In this document: positions 45,132 through 54,559 of the stretch, piece by piece
Numbering within the stretch: the first letter of the stretch is position 1
Layout: every line of letters starts with the position of its first letter
Source of the DNA: Ignatzschineria rhizosphaerae
GTDB taxonomy: Bacteria; Pseudomonadota; Gammaproteobacteria; Cardiobacteriales; Wohlfahrtiimonadaceae
Length of the DNA: 64,000 bases
Direction of reading: 5' to 3'
Assembly: GCF_022655595.1 (NCBI RefSeq)
Contig: NZ_CP093379.1
Location: 1 to 64,000, forward strand
The notes under the pieces: model-generated
Databases searched by the model: none
What the model was told of the DNA's origin: nothing
Seen by the model: only the letters and a program-made list of their open reading frames with translations
Program-made: the position numbers and the translations under genes

Positions 45132-45356
45132 TGATATCTCGTAAATTGCTTTAGTCCCTTTTGGGGACAAAAATATACCTGTAGGTATTCACTTAAACGT
45201 TTCTGACTTTACTAGAAATGAGCAGGTTTTGCTGATCTTTTTGTAAAGAGCGTGGGATCAATGGTCTGTCTTTTAATTGTGGAAGAATTAATGTTAGGGT
45301 ATTTTTATTTAAATTCAGTAGCTTAATCTATTTTTGGGATTGCCTTACGAGATATT

Positions 45357-46154
45357 CTATGAGGATTTACCATAAGCGTAATAGTCGCTGATATAGAGAA
45401 TAATTTTCTGACCTTGATATTCATACGGAACAAAGAGGCGATATCGGCTACCCTCTTTTTCATATAAGTTCTGCTGGGTTTGTTGATGAAAGACTTGATC
45501 TAAATATTCACGTTGGTTTTTCGTGGTATCAAAAAGGTAATTGATTTTATTAAGTGCTTTATCGTTCTCATTAAGCTTAGAATAGTTGCTAAATGCAAGA
45601 TAGACATTTTGATCATTAATTGCGTCTTGTAAAATGATCTTTACCGTTGGCATATTTGAATCATATTTCGATAAGATCTGTAATGCATCAGCGGTATTTT
45701 TGATCCATGTTTCATCAAATTGGTATTGCACAAAGTGATTAAATATTTGTTGATTCTTGGCGAGAATTTGTGCTGCGGTTGTTTCTAAGTAATCCCGGCG
45801 TTTTTCTATCGTATAAAAATGCCCAAGACCAAGACCCGCTAGAATAATTGGGAAGCTTGCGATAAATGCAATGAATTTAAGACGCTGCTTTTTAAGGCTT
45901 TGGGTCGTTTTTGAAAATTGATGATCCCGCTCGGCAATGCGCGTGAGGTTAATCATAATATTGAGCATGAGCGCACTTGCCATTAAGACGATAATCGCAC
46001 CAATACTCATAAAGAAGAGATCAGTAATCCCTTGCCTAAAGACTTTCAGATCAAAGGCTGTAATCGCAATAGAGATAAATATCCAGTAGATAAGACAAAA
46101 TACGGCAAATATCCCAATGATATTGGTAAGTTTTACAATTTTCTTATAGTTCAT
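45357..46154 (-). CDS. Membrane protein of unknown function
   Basis: A 265-aa protein with three predicted helices (IIGIFAVFCLIYWIFISIAI, LFFMSIGAIIVLMASALMLNI and FIAFIASFPIILAGLGLG), then a C-terminal hydrophilic domain of about 145 residues with no motif I recognise, rich in Q, N and Y. The frame opens at 46208, but AAAAGG lies just before the ATG at 46154. The topology (helices, then a soluble domain opening after TIEKRRDYLETTAAQIL) resembles a sensor module without an output domain. It is divergent from the CorA-type gene across 250 nt. Confidence 0.65.
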   Translation of the reverse strand: MNYKKIVKLTNIIGIFAVFCLIYWIFISIAITAFDLKVFRQGITDLFFMSIGAIIVLMASALMLNIMINLTRIAERDHQFSKTTQSLKKQRLKFIAFIASFPIILAGLGLGHFYTIEKRRDYLETTAAQILAKNQQIFNHFVQYQFDETWIKNTADALQILSKYDSNMPTVKIILQDAINDQNVYLAFSNYSKLNENDKALNKINYLFDTTKNQREYLDQVFHQQTQQNLYEKEGSRYRLFVPYEYQGQKIILYISDYYAYGKSS

Positions 46155-46407
46155 CAGGCCTTTTATCCGGTTATCATAATAATATTTCATTATTAATAAT
46201 GAAAACAAATATCTCTAGTTAATCATAATGATAGATAGTATATCTGGAGAATAGATTACTTAAAATTTATTCCGCATAAGATCTCTTTATAAGCGAGATA
46301 GATCATTATTTGGGAAGCTCTAAAAGAGGATAGGATTCTTTTAGGTTTTTATTAAAAGGATCAGTACAATTATAGAAGTGCTATTTTGAGCTTGGTAAGA
46401 GGAAGAA

Positions 46408-47391
46408 ATGGCGAGTTACTGTTTTGAAAATAAAAAATTTATCCCATCGACTAAAGAGAAAGCATCTTTGCATTGCCTCTCTTTTTCTGATGTTAGAGCA
46501 TGGAAAAGTCGGTTAAATAACGGTGATTTGATTGCTGAGGATTTGCAAACAGAGCTTTCGCAATATTTTAAAAAAGAGATCCATTTAGCGCTACTTGCCG
46601 ATAAGATTTTAAATTCACAAAATGATCCCTATATCGGACATTACTCAGATTACACGCTTTTAAGTTTAACCCTTATTAATCATGAGGATTCTGCAAAAAA
46701 TGAATCGATCGTAATGATTTTATATCAAGATTATTCATTACTCTTTTATGATGATGCGCGTTCTACCGTAGAAACGCATATCACCAATATTAATACGATT
46801 TTTAGCCAGCTCTCAGAGATATCTCTTCCTAACCTCTTAATTCCTTACGCGCTTATTCGTTATGATCTTTTAACCGATCGGAGTTTCTTACGAACTATTG
46901 AAAATACCACATTAGATTTAGAGATATCTTTTACAACGCAGTTAAAGAATCCTCAAAATACTATTTTAAGCTTACGCAAAACGCTCTCTAACTATAAGCA
47001 TTACTATTCCACCTTGATTGATCTCTTTGAAGATATGACAGAAGATTACGAAGATCTTCTCCCTAAAGATGCAGACCTTAATTACCATCGACTCACCAAT
47101 AAGCTCAATCGGCTCTATAAATATAGTGTGATGCTTAGTGAATATGTCTCGCAAGTGAATGATCGCTACAGGGCTCAGATAGATTTAAACCTCAATAAAA
47201 CGATGAAAACCTTCACCATTCTCTCGGCAATCTTCTTACCGCTCACCTTAATCGTTGGTTGGTACGGCATGAACTTTGAAGGAATGCCGGAGCTTAGCTT
47301 TAAGCACGGTTATCTCTATGTCATAGGCTTATCACTCACGATCTTAATAGGATCTCTGCTCTATATTAAGAAGCGGGGATTTTGGGATTAA
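46408..47391 (+). CDS. CorA-family magnesium/divalent cation transporter
   Basis: A 327-aa protein of the 2-TM-GxN family. The large N-terminal cytoplasmic domain ends in a long helix (about 200-265), then helix 1 (TFTILSAIFLPLTLIVGWYGMNF) carries the GMN selectivity motif at 287-289, followed by the EGMPE loop and helix 2 with a basic KKRGFWD end. This is the diagnostic CorA/ZntB C-terminus; the N-terminal domain is divergent. GAGGAAG precedes the ATG. Mg2+ is the default substrate; Zn2+ or Co2+ cannot be excluded. Confidence 0.88.
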   Translation: MASYCFENKKFIPSTKEKASLHCLSFSDVRAWKSRLNNGDLIAEDLQTELSQYFKKEIHLALLADKILNSQNDPYIGHYSDYTLLSLTLINHEDSAKNESIVMILYQDYSLLFYDDARSTVETHITNINTIFSQLSEISLPNLLIPYALIRYDLLTDRSFLRTIENTTLDLEISFTTQLKNPQNTILSLRKTLSNYKHYYSTLIDLFEDMTEDYEDLLPKDADLNYHRLTNKLNRLYKYSVMLSEYVSQVNDRYRAQIDLNLNKTMKTFTILSAIFLPLTLIVGWYGMNFEGMPELSFKHGYLYVIGLSLTILIGSLLYIKKRGFWD

Positions 47392-47435
47392 GTAGTATTT
47401 AAAGTGAGCAAAATACATTTAGAAATAGCTTATTC

Positions 47436-47454
47436 TCACTATTATTAATAGTGA
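47436..47454. promoter_or_regulatory. 19-nt palindrome before the NucS-like gene
   Basis: TCACTATTATTAATAGTGA is a perfect dyad with one central base, 24 nt before the start codon. No T tract of useful length follows, so it may be an operator rather than the CorA terminator. Confidence 0.4.
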
Positions 47455-47478
47455 TTTGAATATTGAAAAGGATTATTT

Positions 47479-48537
47479 ATGGCGTTATATAAATTACAAT
47501 CAGATCATTCTCTAGAAGAGATTAAAGCAACAGCCTTTTCTAGTAATCAAATTTTAGAGCAGGATTTACAGAAGCTTATTTTGCATAAGCCAGAAATTTT
47601 AGGCGAAGATCTTTTGATTTTTTCAGAAGAGTATTGTGAGTGGAATGAGAGTCGAAAGCGCATAGATCTCTTAGCATTAGATAGGGCAGGGAATCTAGTT
47701 GTTATTGAAATAAAACGTGATCATGGGTTTCACATGGATCTACAAGCAATCCGTTATGCCGCAATGTTATCTCAGATGAGTTATGAAGATGCCGTAGCAA
47801 CTTATCAGGCATTTTTACAAAAAACAGCGCTAGAAAGAGACGCAAGAGATGAGATTAATAAGTTTATTACAGGATTTAATGAAGAAATAACAGAGTTTGC
47901 AAAAGATATTCGGATTATCTTAGTTAGTAATGAGTTTTCTAAGGAAATCACAGCGGTCTCCTTGTGGTTACGGTCAAAGAATATTGATATTAAATGTGTC
48001 AAGTTAGAGCATTATTACGATAAGAATACATCATCAACCTATATAGATAGTGATGTCATTATTCCATTAAAAGAAGCGGAAGATTATTTAATTTCAACGC
48101 AGAAGAAAGAAGATACTCAACAAGACTTCATAAGATCTGTCAATAGCCAGAAAGATTACACTAAGTATGAATTTAAAGGGCAAGAGTACGGAAAAGGAAG
48201 ATTAGTGCTTGAAGTAATGAAAGATTATATTCAACAGCATCCTCATCTTTCTTTAATTGAGTTGCAACAGCTTTTTCCTAGCTCCTTACAAAGCTCTTTA
48301 GATGTCATTGTTGATTTAGATTCTGCTACTGAAATTAATAATAAAGGCTATAAACGTTATTTTAATCAAGAAGATGACCTGATCCATTTAGGTAGTGGTG
48401 AGATAGGATTAGTTTGCAGTCAATGGGGAATAGGAAACATTGATAATTTTATTGATAAAGTCCATGACTTGTATAAGTCTGAAGTTATTACAATCCGTAA
48501 TAAGAGTAAGTCAGGGCTTAACTTAACGAAAGGCTAA
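47479..48537 (+). CDS. NucS/DUF91-like PD-(D/E)xK nuclease-domain protein
   Basis: A 352-aa protein. Residues 50-110 contain the nuclease-core pattern RIDLLALDRAGNLVVIEIKRD, i.e. the D...ExK signature of the NucS C-terminal domain, followed by the helix LQAIRYAAMLSQM. The C-terminal half (from about 215) is a separate domain, KGRLVLEVMKDYIQQHPHLSLIELQQLFPSSLQ, that resembles a winged-helix or SAWADEE-like nucleic-acid-binding module. Such DUF91 proteins often occur as isolated accessory genes and may act in DNA repair or defence. AAGGATTATTT precedes the ATG. Its last 20 nt overlap the convergent GNAT gene. Confidence 0.78.
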   Translation: MALYKLQSDHSLEEIKATAFSSNQILEQDLQKLILHKPEILGEDLLIFSEEYCEWNESRKRIDLLALDRAGNLVVIEIKRDHGFHMDLQAIRYAAMLSQMSYEDAVATYQAFLQKTALERDARDEINKFITGFNEEITEFAKDIRIILVSNEFSKEITAVSLWLRSKNIDIKCVKLEHYYDKNTSSTYIDSDVIIPLKEAEDYLISTQKKEDTQQDFIRSVNSQKDYTKYEFKGQEYGKGRLVLEVMKDYIQQHPHLSLIELQQLFPSSLQSSLDVIVDLDSATEINNKGYKRYFNQEDDLIHLGSGEIGLVCSQWGIGNIDNFIDKVHDLYKSEVITIRNKSKSGLNLTKG

Positions 48538-48976
48538 AAATTCTTTGATAACCTTTCGGGCCTAAATATTTTCTTTTCGTATCTATAAAACCTGCCTTTA
48601 GATAGAGATTAGCGGCAGGTTCATTTCGCTCGTTAACGCCAAGTACAACCTTATCAATATGCGGAAAGTGAACTTTGATGAAGTCAGGTAATAGCTGTAG
48701 GCTTTGAAGCGCATATCCTTTTCTAACTTCTCGTGAATCGGAGGAGAAGGCTCTAAGTAGTAAGCTGTTGGGGGTTTGGGAATAGTACTGCCTATCTTCA
48801 CCTTCATCTAGTATAAAAAAGCAGACGAGCTTTCCCTCAACCATTCCTAGAATTGGATTGTAATGCGCTTGGCGGTTCATAATCACCGTTTCAGGTAAGC
48901 TTGAGAATGTTAAATCATCTAACTGATAATTTTTAATAGCGACTTCATGAGATGGGTTAAATAGTATTAATTTCAT
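48518..48976 (-). CDS. GNAT-family N-acetyltransferase
   Basis: A 152-aa acetyltransferase. The acetyl-CoA-binding region is SDSREVRKGYALQSLQLLPDFI (an R/Q-x-x-G-x-A form), preceded by the LVCFFILDEGED strand and followed by VVLGVNERNEPAANLYLKAGFIDTKRKYLG, the classic motif-B end. Substrate unknown. Its 3' end overlaps the convergent nuclease-domain gene by 20 nt. Confidence 0.88.
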   Translation of the reverse strand: MKLILFNPSHEVAIKNYQLDDLTFSSLPETVIMNRQAHYNPILGMVEGKLVCFFILDEGEDRQYYSQTPNSLLLRAFSSDSREVRKGYALQSLQLLPDFIKVHFPHIDKVVLGVNERNEPAANLYLKAGFIDTKRKYLGPKGYQRIFSLSLS

Positions 48977-49040
48977 CTTCCATATCTTTAAATAGAAACA
49001 ATAAAACCATCATAGAAGAGGCTTAGAAATGGCGCAATGA

Positions 49041-49445
49041 TTAACATTTTTGAATCTCTGTTTCATGTAAGTAGAGCCATTGCCATTTTGTGCCTTCAAC
49101 AATAATGCCGGCAGTTGATAGACGCTGATGTGGAGCGCTTTTTAGATCGCCATTTTCATAGTGATTCTCTTGATAGCGAAGCCAAACGATATTTTCGCAC
49201 TTAGAGATGACCTCAATATCTTGAATCGTGATTTTAAGAGAGGGTCTTGAGTCCTGTTTTTGGGTGAATAGTTGCGCTACATCGGTAAGAGAAACCTTTG
49301 TGCCATTCATCGCAATCATTTTAAAATCGGGATGAAAAGAAGCTATTAGGGATTGTAGCGCTTGAGAGTGATTGGTTGTAAATACTTGTTCGATTAAATC
49401 ATGAATGTCGATCACGCTTTGAATCGCTGTTTGTTTCTGTGTCAT
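49041..49445 (-). CDS. NTF2-like (SnoaL/DUF4440-type) small protein
   Basis: A 134-aa protein with the alpha-beta cone pattern of NTF2-like domains: an N-terminal helix, HPDFKMIAMNGTKVSLTDVAQLF, ITIQDIEVISKCENIVWLRYQENHY and a final strand TKWQWLYLHETEI. Function unknown. GAGGAATTTTT precedes the ATG. It begins 9 nt after the stop of the DHA2 transporter on the same strand, so the two form an operon. Confidence 0.75.
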   Translation of the reverse strand: MTQKQTAIQSVIDIHDLIEQVFTTNHSQALQSLIASFHPDFKMIAMNGTKVSLTDVAQLFTQKQDSRPSLKITIQDIEVISKCENIVWLRYQENHYENGDLKSAPHQRLSTAGIIVEGTKWQWLYLHETEIQKC

Positions 49446-49454
49446 AAAAATTCC

Positions 49455-50855
49455 TCAAGAGATAGTGTGAACGGGTAATTTTTGGATAAAGAAGAGGCTT
49501 AACAGTCCTAATAGAGATGCTGTGATAAAAGTGACTTGATACGCTTGCATTAATGGTAGGAAAGCTTGGTAAAGGGAGAAGATTAACGTTAGCACCGCAA
49601 TTCCGACACAAAAGGTGATTTGGCGGTTAATATTCCAGAGAACGCTGCTTTTTAAAAGAGTTTCATTTTGAAAATCAATCATGGCATTGGTTTGAGCGAC
49701 ATTCGCAGCTAATCCCCCACCAATCCCCATTAAGAGATATGCCGGTATTAAGAGAAGATATGTTAATGATTCATCAACACTATAAAGAAGCGCAATGCCG
49801 AAGCTATGTAGAATAACGCCTAAAAAGAGTAAATATTTAGGGCCAATACGATTATAAAAATAACCACTGACCATCATGGTGATAAATGCACCAAAAGCAT
49901 AGAGCATCATCAGTTGACCCGTTTGGGTTGCGGTGAATCCTAGTATTTTTTGTAGATAAAAGATCATTAAAAAATTAATGCCGGTAAAAATGCCGGGAAC
50001 AGCGTAATAGACAGCAATAGAAGCCCGTAAACGAATATTAGTAAGAAGTGATAGATCAACTAGTACATTACTCTGTTTTTTTGAATAGCGGTAATAGCTG
50101 ACAAAAAGTAGAATACCTATCCCAAAATAGAGATGAGAGAGCCAGATATTTTGATGCGCTTGCCCATATTGAGTAAGGGCAGTTAAGAGTAAGAATAAGC
50201 TGAAGGAAATAAGGGTTAAGCCAATCCAATCAGGTTTTTGTGCGATAGATTTCTGCTTGGAGAAAGAGGCATTTTTAATCCAAGCCCAAGCAAGAAAGCT
50301 GGTGATAAGGGCGAGAGGAATATTGGAGAAATAGATCCACTGCCAAGAGGCATAATCTAAAATAATGCCGCCTAAGCTTGGGGAAAATGCCGGGGCAATA
50401 AGAGCTATGACCATGATCATTGTGGAGATTTTACTGCGCTCTGTTTTGGGGAATTCAGCAAATACAATAGCTTGCCCCACAGGAATCATCAATCCTCCGG
50501 TAATACCTTGAAATAAGCGGGCCATCACTAATGCCGAAAATTGTGTTGAGAATCCACTAAGAAGGCTTGCGAGCGCAAATAAAGCCATGGAAAGGGTTAA
50601 TAACTTGCGAGCGCCTAAAAGCTCCCCAAACCATAAGCTTAGTGGCATGATCAGTGTTAATCCTAAGATATAGGCATGGCTAATCCACGTCGTTTCATTG
50701 GTAGATAATCCCATTTCTAGCGAGATTGCCGGCAATGCCATTGTGGACATAAAGATATTTAAGCAATCTAGAAAAAAGGCTAAAAGAAAAATCGTGGCTA
50801 AGCGATAACGATAAGAGATCATAAATAGATTCGTGCAATGGAGTAAAAGAGGCAT
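49455..50855 (-). CDS. DHA2-type MFS multidrug efflux transporter
   Basis: A 466-aa proton-coupled exporter. ETTWISHAYILGLTLIMPLSLWFGELLGARKLL (motif D and A region), RLFQGITGGLMIPVGQ (motif B) and the motif-C-like GGIILDYASWQWIYFSNIPLAL place it in the EmrB/QacA (DHA2) family, usually with 14 helices. A second ATG 11 codons in (50822, MISYRYRLA) may be the true start; neither has a good ribosome-binding site. It is divergent from a LysR gene and upstream of the NTF2-like gene. Confidence 0.88.
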   Translation of the reverse strand: MPLLLHCTNLFMISYRYRLATIFLLAFFLDCLNIFMSTMALPAISLEMGLSTNETTWISHAYILGLTLIMPLSLWFGELLGARKLLTLSMALFALASLLSGFSTQFSALVMARLFQGITGGLMIPVGQAIVFAEFPKTERSKISTMIMVIALIAPAFSPSLGGIILDYASWQWIYFSNIPLALITSFLAWAWIKNASFSKQKSIAQKPDWIGLTLISFSLFLLLTALTQYGQAHQNIWLSHLYFGIGILLFVSYYRYSKKQSNVLVDLSLLTNIRLRASIAVYYAVPGIFTGINFLMIFYLQKILGFTATQTGQLMMLYAFGAFITMMVSGYFYNRIGPKYLLFLGVILHSFGIALLYSVDESLTYLLLIPAYLLMGIGGGLAANVAQTNAMIDFQNETLLKSSVLWNINRQITFCVGIAVLTLIFSLYQAFLPLMQAYQVTFITASLLGLLSLFFIQKLPVHTIS

Positions 50856-50939
50856 AGCTTAAGGGGAGAAGCTTGTACTGTCGATATAACAGGATTAAAC
50901 TTATTGTTGAATAATATTAAACATAGGTGTGATATTTTG

Positions 50940-51839
50940 ATGGATTTTAAACAGATACAGACTTTTTTGCAGGTAGCAGAAGTTGGTTCTTTTACTAAAG
51001 CTGCGGAGATCCTCTCTTTGAGTCGATCTATGGTGAGTATTCATATTAAGCAGCTTGAAGCACAATTAGGTGTTATTTTATTTAATCGAAATACTCGGCA
51101 AGTGGCATTAACAGATGCCGGCAAGTCCTTTTATCAAGATTGCCGGAAAATCAAACAAAGTTATGAGGAAGCAGTAGAGAAAATTCAGCAAAGTGAAACG
51201 ATGTTAAGTGGGACTTTACGCTTAGGTTTCACTTATGAATTTGGGATGATATTTATCGCCCCTTTAATGATGCCATTTTGTCAACAGCATCCAAACTTAG
51301 TCATGCAATATGACGTAAACTCCTCCATTAATGATCTAATTGCTGATCGCTTAGATCTTGTGATTCGTTTGGGAAATCTACCAGATAGTGCTTTAAAGAG
51401 CCGAAAGCTTGGACAATATGAGATTGGATTAATTGCAGCACCTGCTTTTTTAGCTAAACATCCTATAACTCAACCTAGCGATATTATGAATATTCCATGG
51501 ATTACTCAAAATCAATGGGAGCAAAAGAGCTTTGTTTTGAGTAAGAAAGCGGTGAAGCATCAAAGAGAAGGGCAAGAGTTTCTCTTTTTAGTTCCCCTTG
51601 GTAAATATCAAAGTAATGCTGCAGAATTAACAAGGCAGATGGCATTAGCAGGATTAGGGCTCACGATTTGCCCTTTATGGCTAGTACAAGAAGATTTGAA
51701 GAGAGGACGATTAGTAGAGGTATTGCCGCAGTATCATCTACCGCCGCAAGATATCCATCTCCTTTTTTTAGATCAAAACCCCTTGCCGCAAAAGATTAGA
51801 TTAGCGATAGATTGGTTGAAGGATCATTTTAAGATATAG
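50940..51839 (+). CDS. LysR-family transcriptional regulator
   Basis: A 299-aa LysR regulator of the CrgA-like subgroup: MDFKQIQTFLQVAEVGSFTKAAEILSLSRSMVSIHIKQLEAQLGVILFNRNTRQVALTDAG-type winged helix, then SGTLRLGFTYEFG and LDLVIRLGNLPDS in the effector domain. The frame opens 12 codons earlier at 50904 but this ATG fits the family N-terminus. Divergent from the DHA2 pump with 84 nt between starts, so it probably controls that pump. Confidence 0.88.
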   Translation: MDFKQIQTFLQVAEVGSFTKAAEILSLSRSMVSIHIKQLEAQLGVILFNRNTRQVALTDAGKSFYQDCRKIKQSYEEAVEKIQQSETMLSGTLRLGFTYEFGMIFIAPLMMPFCQQHPNLVMQYDVNSSINDLIADRLDLVIRLGNLPDSALKSRKLGQYEIGLIAAPAFLAKHPITQPSDIMNIPWITQNQWEQKSFVLSKKAVKHQREGQEFLFLVPLGKYQSNAAELTRQMALAGLGLTICPLWLVQEDLKRGRLVEVLPQYHLPPQDIHLLFLDQNPLPQKIRLAIDWLKDHFKI

Positions 51840-51885
51840 CCTTGCTAGACGCTATAAGTTATGAGGGTTTCTACTATCTAATATC

Positions 51886-52035
51886 GTAAAATCGATTTAA
51901 AAGAGACTGAATCAGATTGCCGGCACATCGGTTATGAGAAGCGCAAGAATAGTTCTATTCGGTATTATGCAAGCGGGTTTGATTCACACGCTGCACTATT
52001 TTACTTTTAAAATAGAGTTTCTTAAACCGAATCGG
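51886..52035 (+). repeat. Intergenic repeat family, copy 5 (complete)
   Basis: A 150-bp element bounded by GTAAAATCGATTTAAAAG and TTCTTAAACCGAATCGG, which are inverted relative to each other. The inside matches the 63771 copy at about three positions in four, including CAGATTGCCGGCA, TATGAGAAGC, AAGAAT, GTTCTAT and ATGCAAGC. The right terminal repeat runs into the next gene on the minus strand and supplies its last codons and stop (52022-52035). Confidence 0.85.
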
Positions 52036-52606
52036 CGATATAAGAGGTTGGTAGGTATTTAAGTAAGATGTTATCAATATAATCGATCTCTTTAGTAGAT
52101 AATTGTTCTTTAGGTATTGTGACAAAACGATCCTCTTGAGTCTCTAAGAGGAAAAAGTCATCGGTTTGTAGCACGCGCCCAAAAGTTAGCCAGCTAAGTG
52201 TTGATTCATTACCTAGCGTATCTATTGTGTGAATCCCGTTATTATCCAATGTCATTGTTTTCTTAAGTAAGATGATTTGATTAATGGGAGTTTTAATCCA
52301 TTTTTTCAGAAAGTCACCGGGATATCTATAAGCATTACGAAATAGTGCGGCACTAATAACTGCGAATATCAAAATGGATAATGGAATGAGAAGGTCTTGG
52401 AAAAAATAGTGCCAATAAATGCTAGAAAAAAGCGTTACATTACTGGGTTTTGCTTCAATGAACATAAATATTATGAGAAGTATAAAAATTGTCGCAACAA
52501 TATTATTTAAAAGAATAAATCGCCTACCTCGCTTTGAAAGTTTTCGAGAGACGAAATCCATTGACTTTAAAAGCTGTGTTTCTGTTAGTTGATATTCGAT
52601 TTTCAT
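52022..52606 (-). CDS. YcxB-like membrane protein
   Basis: A 194-aa protein with two helices (FILLNNIVATIFILLIIFMFIEA and LLIPLSILIFAVISAALF) followed by a YcxB-like C-terminal domain: MTLDNNGIHTIDTLGNESTLSWLTFGRVLQTDDFFLL and FVTIPKEQLS. The function of the family is unknown. AGGAAAAGG precedes the ATG. The last residues (ADSV) and the stop codon lie within the terminal repeat of an intergenic repeat element, suggesting that the element's insertion altered the C-terminus. Confidence 0.82.
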   Translation of the reverse strand: MKIEYQLTETQLLKSMDFVSRKLSKRGRRFILLNNIVATIFILLIIFMFIEAKPSNVTLFSSIYWHYFFQDLLIPLSILIFAVISAALFRNAYRYPGDFLKKWIKTPINQIILLKKTMTLDNNGIHTIDTLGNESTLSWLTFGRVLQTDDFFLLETQEDRFVTIPKEQLSTKEIDYIDNILLKYLPTSYIADSV

Positions 52607-52999
52607 TTTAGCCTTTTCCTAATAAACGATATCTATGAGGAAGTTATGCAAAAGTTAGAATACAGTATAGAGGATAATCAAAAGTCATTGTCCGAATTGA
52701 AAGCTTAGCCTATGCCATAATAGCTACATAATAGGCATCAATAAAACCTTTGAGCGGATTTACCAAGCAATCATCATTATTGATTAGTGAGAAGCGTTTG
52801 ATCTTTCAAGTCGTAAAGAGTGATCATGATATCATTATATAGGTTTTGTAATATTAAACGGTTGCTTACGATCATAAATAGGGTCTTAATTCAAAAAGAA
52901 AAGATCAATAAAAAGATCATAGCGATTGATTATAGATTACGATAACTTCTTCAAAATTCGTGTATAGTGCTTCTTTCTTTTGAATAGGTATAGCTTTTG
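52607..52999. other. 393-nt divergent region, YcxB-like gene / rhlE
   Basis: The gap holds the rhlE promoter. It contains an 18-codon frame at about 52645-52701 with GAGGAAGTT before the ATG (MQKLEYSIEDNQKSL...) followed by an imperfect dyad GCCTATG...CATAATAGGC. The pairing of a good ribosome-binding site and a hairpin could be a leader peptide, but I give it little weight. Confidence 0.3.
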
Positions 53000-54526
53000 A
53001 TGTCTTTTAATACTCTTGGTTTGCGTGATGAAATTTTAACGGCGATTAGTGAAGCTGGATATACTGAGCCAACCCCCATTCAGCAGCAAGCGATTCCCGT
53101 TGTATTACAAGGCCGAGATTTAATGGCTTGTGCGCAAACAGGAACGGGGAAAACGGCTGGTTTTACCTTGCCGCTTTTACAACTTTTAAGTCAAAAACAA
53201 AGTAGTAAAAAAACAGGTCGCCGACCAGTAAGAGCCTTAATCCTCTCACCAACAAGAGAATTAGCTGCGCAAATTCATGAGAATTTAGTGGCTTACAATA
53301 AATATCTAAAGCTTCGTACCTTAGTCATTTTTGGTGGCGTCAGTATTAACCCACAAATGATGAAGCTTCGTGGAGGCGTTGATATTTTAGTGGCAACGCC
53401 TGGTCGATTACTCGATTTAGAGAAGCAAAATGCGGTAGATCTTTCACAAGTGGAGTATCTTGTCTTAGATGAAGCAGATCGCATGTTAGACATGGGCTTT
53501 ATTCATGATATTCGCCGCGTGATTGCCAAAATTCCGGCAAAACGTCAAAATCTTCTATTCTCAGCAACTTTTTCTAAAGAGATTACAGAGCTTGCAACAA
53601 AGCTCCTTCATAATCCTGCAAGTGTGGAGATTGAAAGACATCAAACCTCATCGGCACAAGTGACGCAAGCGCTCTATTTTGTTGATAAAAATCGTAAGCG
53701 TGAATTGCTATCGCATCTGATTGAAGGCGAGAATTGGCAACAGGTATTAGTCTTTTGTCGGACAAAACATGGGGCAAACCGTTTAACGGAATATTTAAAT
53801 GAGCGAGGGATTAGCGCCTCTGCCATTCATGGCAATAAAAGTCAAGGGGCAAGAACTCGCGCCTTAGCGGATTTTAAAACAGGGGATATCCGTGTTTTAG
53901 TGGCGACCGATATCGCTGCGCGTGGGATTGATATTGCGGAATTACCTTTTGTGGTGAACTTTGATCTTCCAAGTGTTCCTGAAGATTATGTTCATAGAAT
54001 TGGGCGAACAGGACGAGCTGAATCAACAGGAAAGGCGGTTTCACTTGTCTGTGTTGATGAGCACAAGCTCTTAAAAGATATCGAGCGCTTATTGAAAACG
54101 GAGATTCCAAGGGTTGAGATGGCAGGATTTGAACCTGATCCATCGATCAAAGCAGAGCCGATTGAAAATGGCCGTAATAGTCGAGGTAGAGGCAATAGTC
54201 GTAATAGCCGTAATAGTCATAGTCGTGGGCAATCGTCCCCTCGAAATAGTGAAGGAGCCGGCAATAGTAGCAACAGAAGCAGAAGAAGTTCTCGCGCTGG
54301 TAATAATACAGATGCCGGAAAATCGCCAGAAGGATCTAGCCATAAAAAACCAAGAAATTCGCAGTCTAAAAATGATCAATCTGCAAGTAATAAACCTAAA
54401 CGTCATGAGGGCAAAGGTGGACAAGTAAAAGCTACCGGCAATCAAACAACTAATCGACCAAGTAATGAAGGCGCTTCAGAAAAGCCAAAGCGTCGCCGTC
54501 AAAGAGCGCCACGTGATCGTGGATAA
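53000..54526 (+). CDS. rhlE: DEAD-box RNA helicase RhlE
   Basis: A 508-aa ATP-dependent RNA helicase involved in ribosome assembly or RNA turnover. Motifs in order: Q motif ([14 protein letters not shown]), I AQTGTGKT, Ia PTREL, Ib [39 protein letters not shown] and [10 protein letters not shown]. The C-terminal 125 residues are a low-complexity tail rich in N, S, R and G (repeated NSR and SRG units) then basic KPKRR; such tails bind RNA and promote condensates. A TTG three bases earlier opens the frame, but ATG at 53000 is preferred. Confidence 0.95.
   Translation: MSFNTLGLRDEILTAISEAGYTEPTPIQQQAIPVVLQGRDLMACAQTGTGKTAGFTLPLLQLLSQKQSSKKTGRRPVRALILSPTRELAAQIHENLVAYNKYLKLRTLVIFGGVSINPQMMKLRGGVDILVATPGRLLDLEKQNAVDLSQVEYLVLDEADRMLDMGFIHDIRRVIAKIPAKRQNLLFSATFSKEITELATKLLHNPASVEIERHQTSSAQVTQALYFVDKNRKRELLSHLIEGENWQQVLVFCRTKHGANRLTEYLNERGISASAIHGNKSQGARTRALADFKTGDIRVLVATDIAARGIDIAELPFVVNFDLPSVPEDYVHRIGRTGRAESTGKAVSLVCVDEHKLLKDIERLLKTEIPRVEMAGFEPDPSIKAEPIENGRNSRGRGNSRNSRNSHSRGQSSPRNSEGAGNSSNRSRRSSRAGNNTDAGKSPEGSSHKKPRNSQSKNDQSASNKPKRHEGKGGQVKATGNQTTNRPSNEGASEKPKRRRQRAPRDRG
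54169..54225 (+). repeat. Short degenerate tandem repeat in the rhlE tail
   Basis: Units of roughly 9-12 nt of the type CGTAATAGT / AATAGTCGT encode the NSR repeats of the RhlE tail; likely length-variable between strains. Confidence 0.55.
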
Positions 54527-54559
54527 TGGATCTTCATAAGAGCATGATTGGCGCTAATG

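Noticed and set aside
52645-52701. 18-codon frame with GAGGAAGTT before the ATG, upstream of rhlE
   Set aside because: Too short to judge; it is followed by an imperfect dyad that lacks a T-run, so no leader-attenuator structure can be shown.
54089-54445. 118-aa minus-strand open frame inside the rhlE tail
   Set aside because: Produced by the repetitive low-complexity plus-strand coding; composition is an artefact and the plus frame is a clear helicase.
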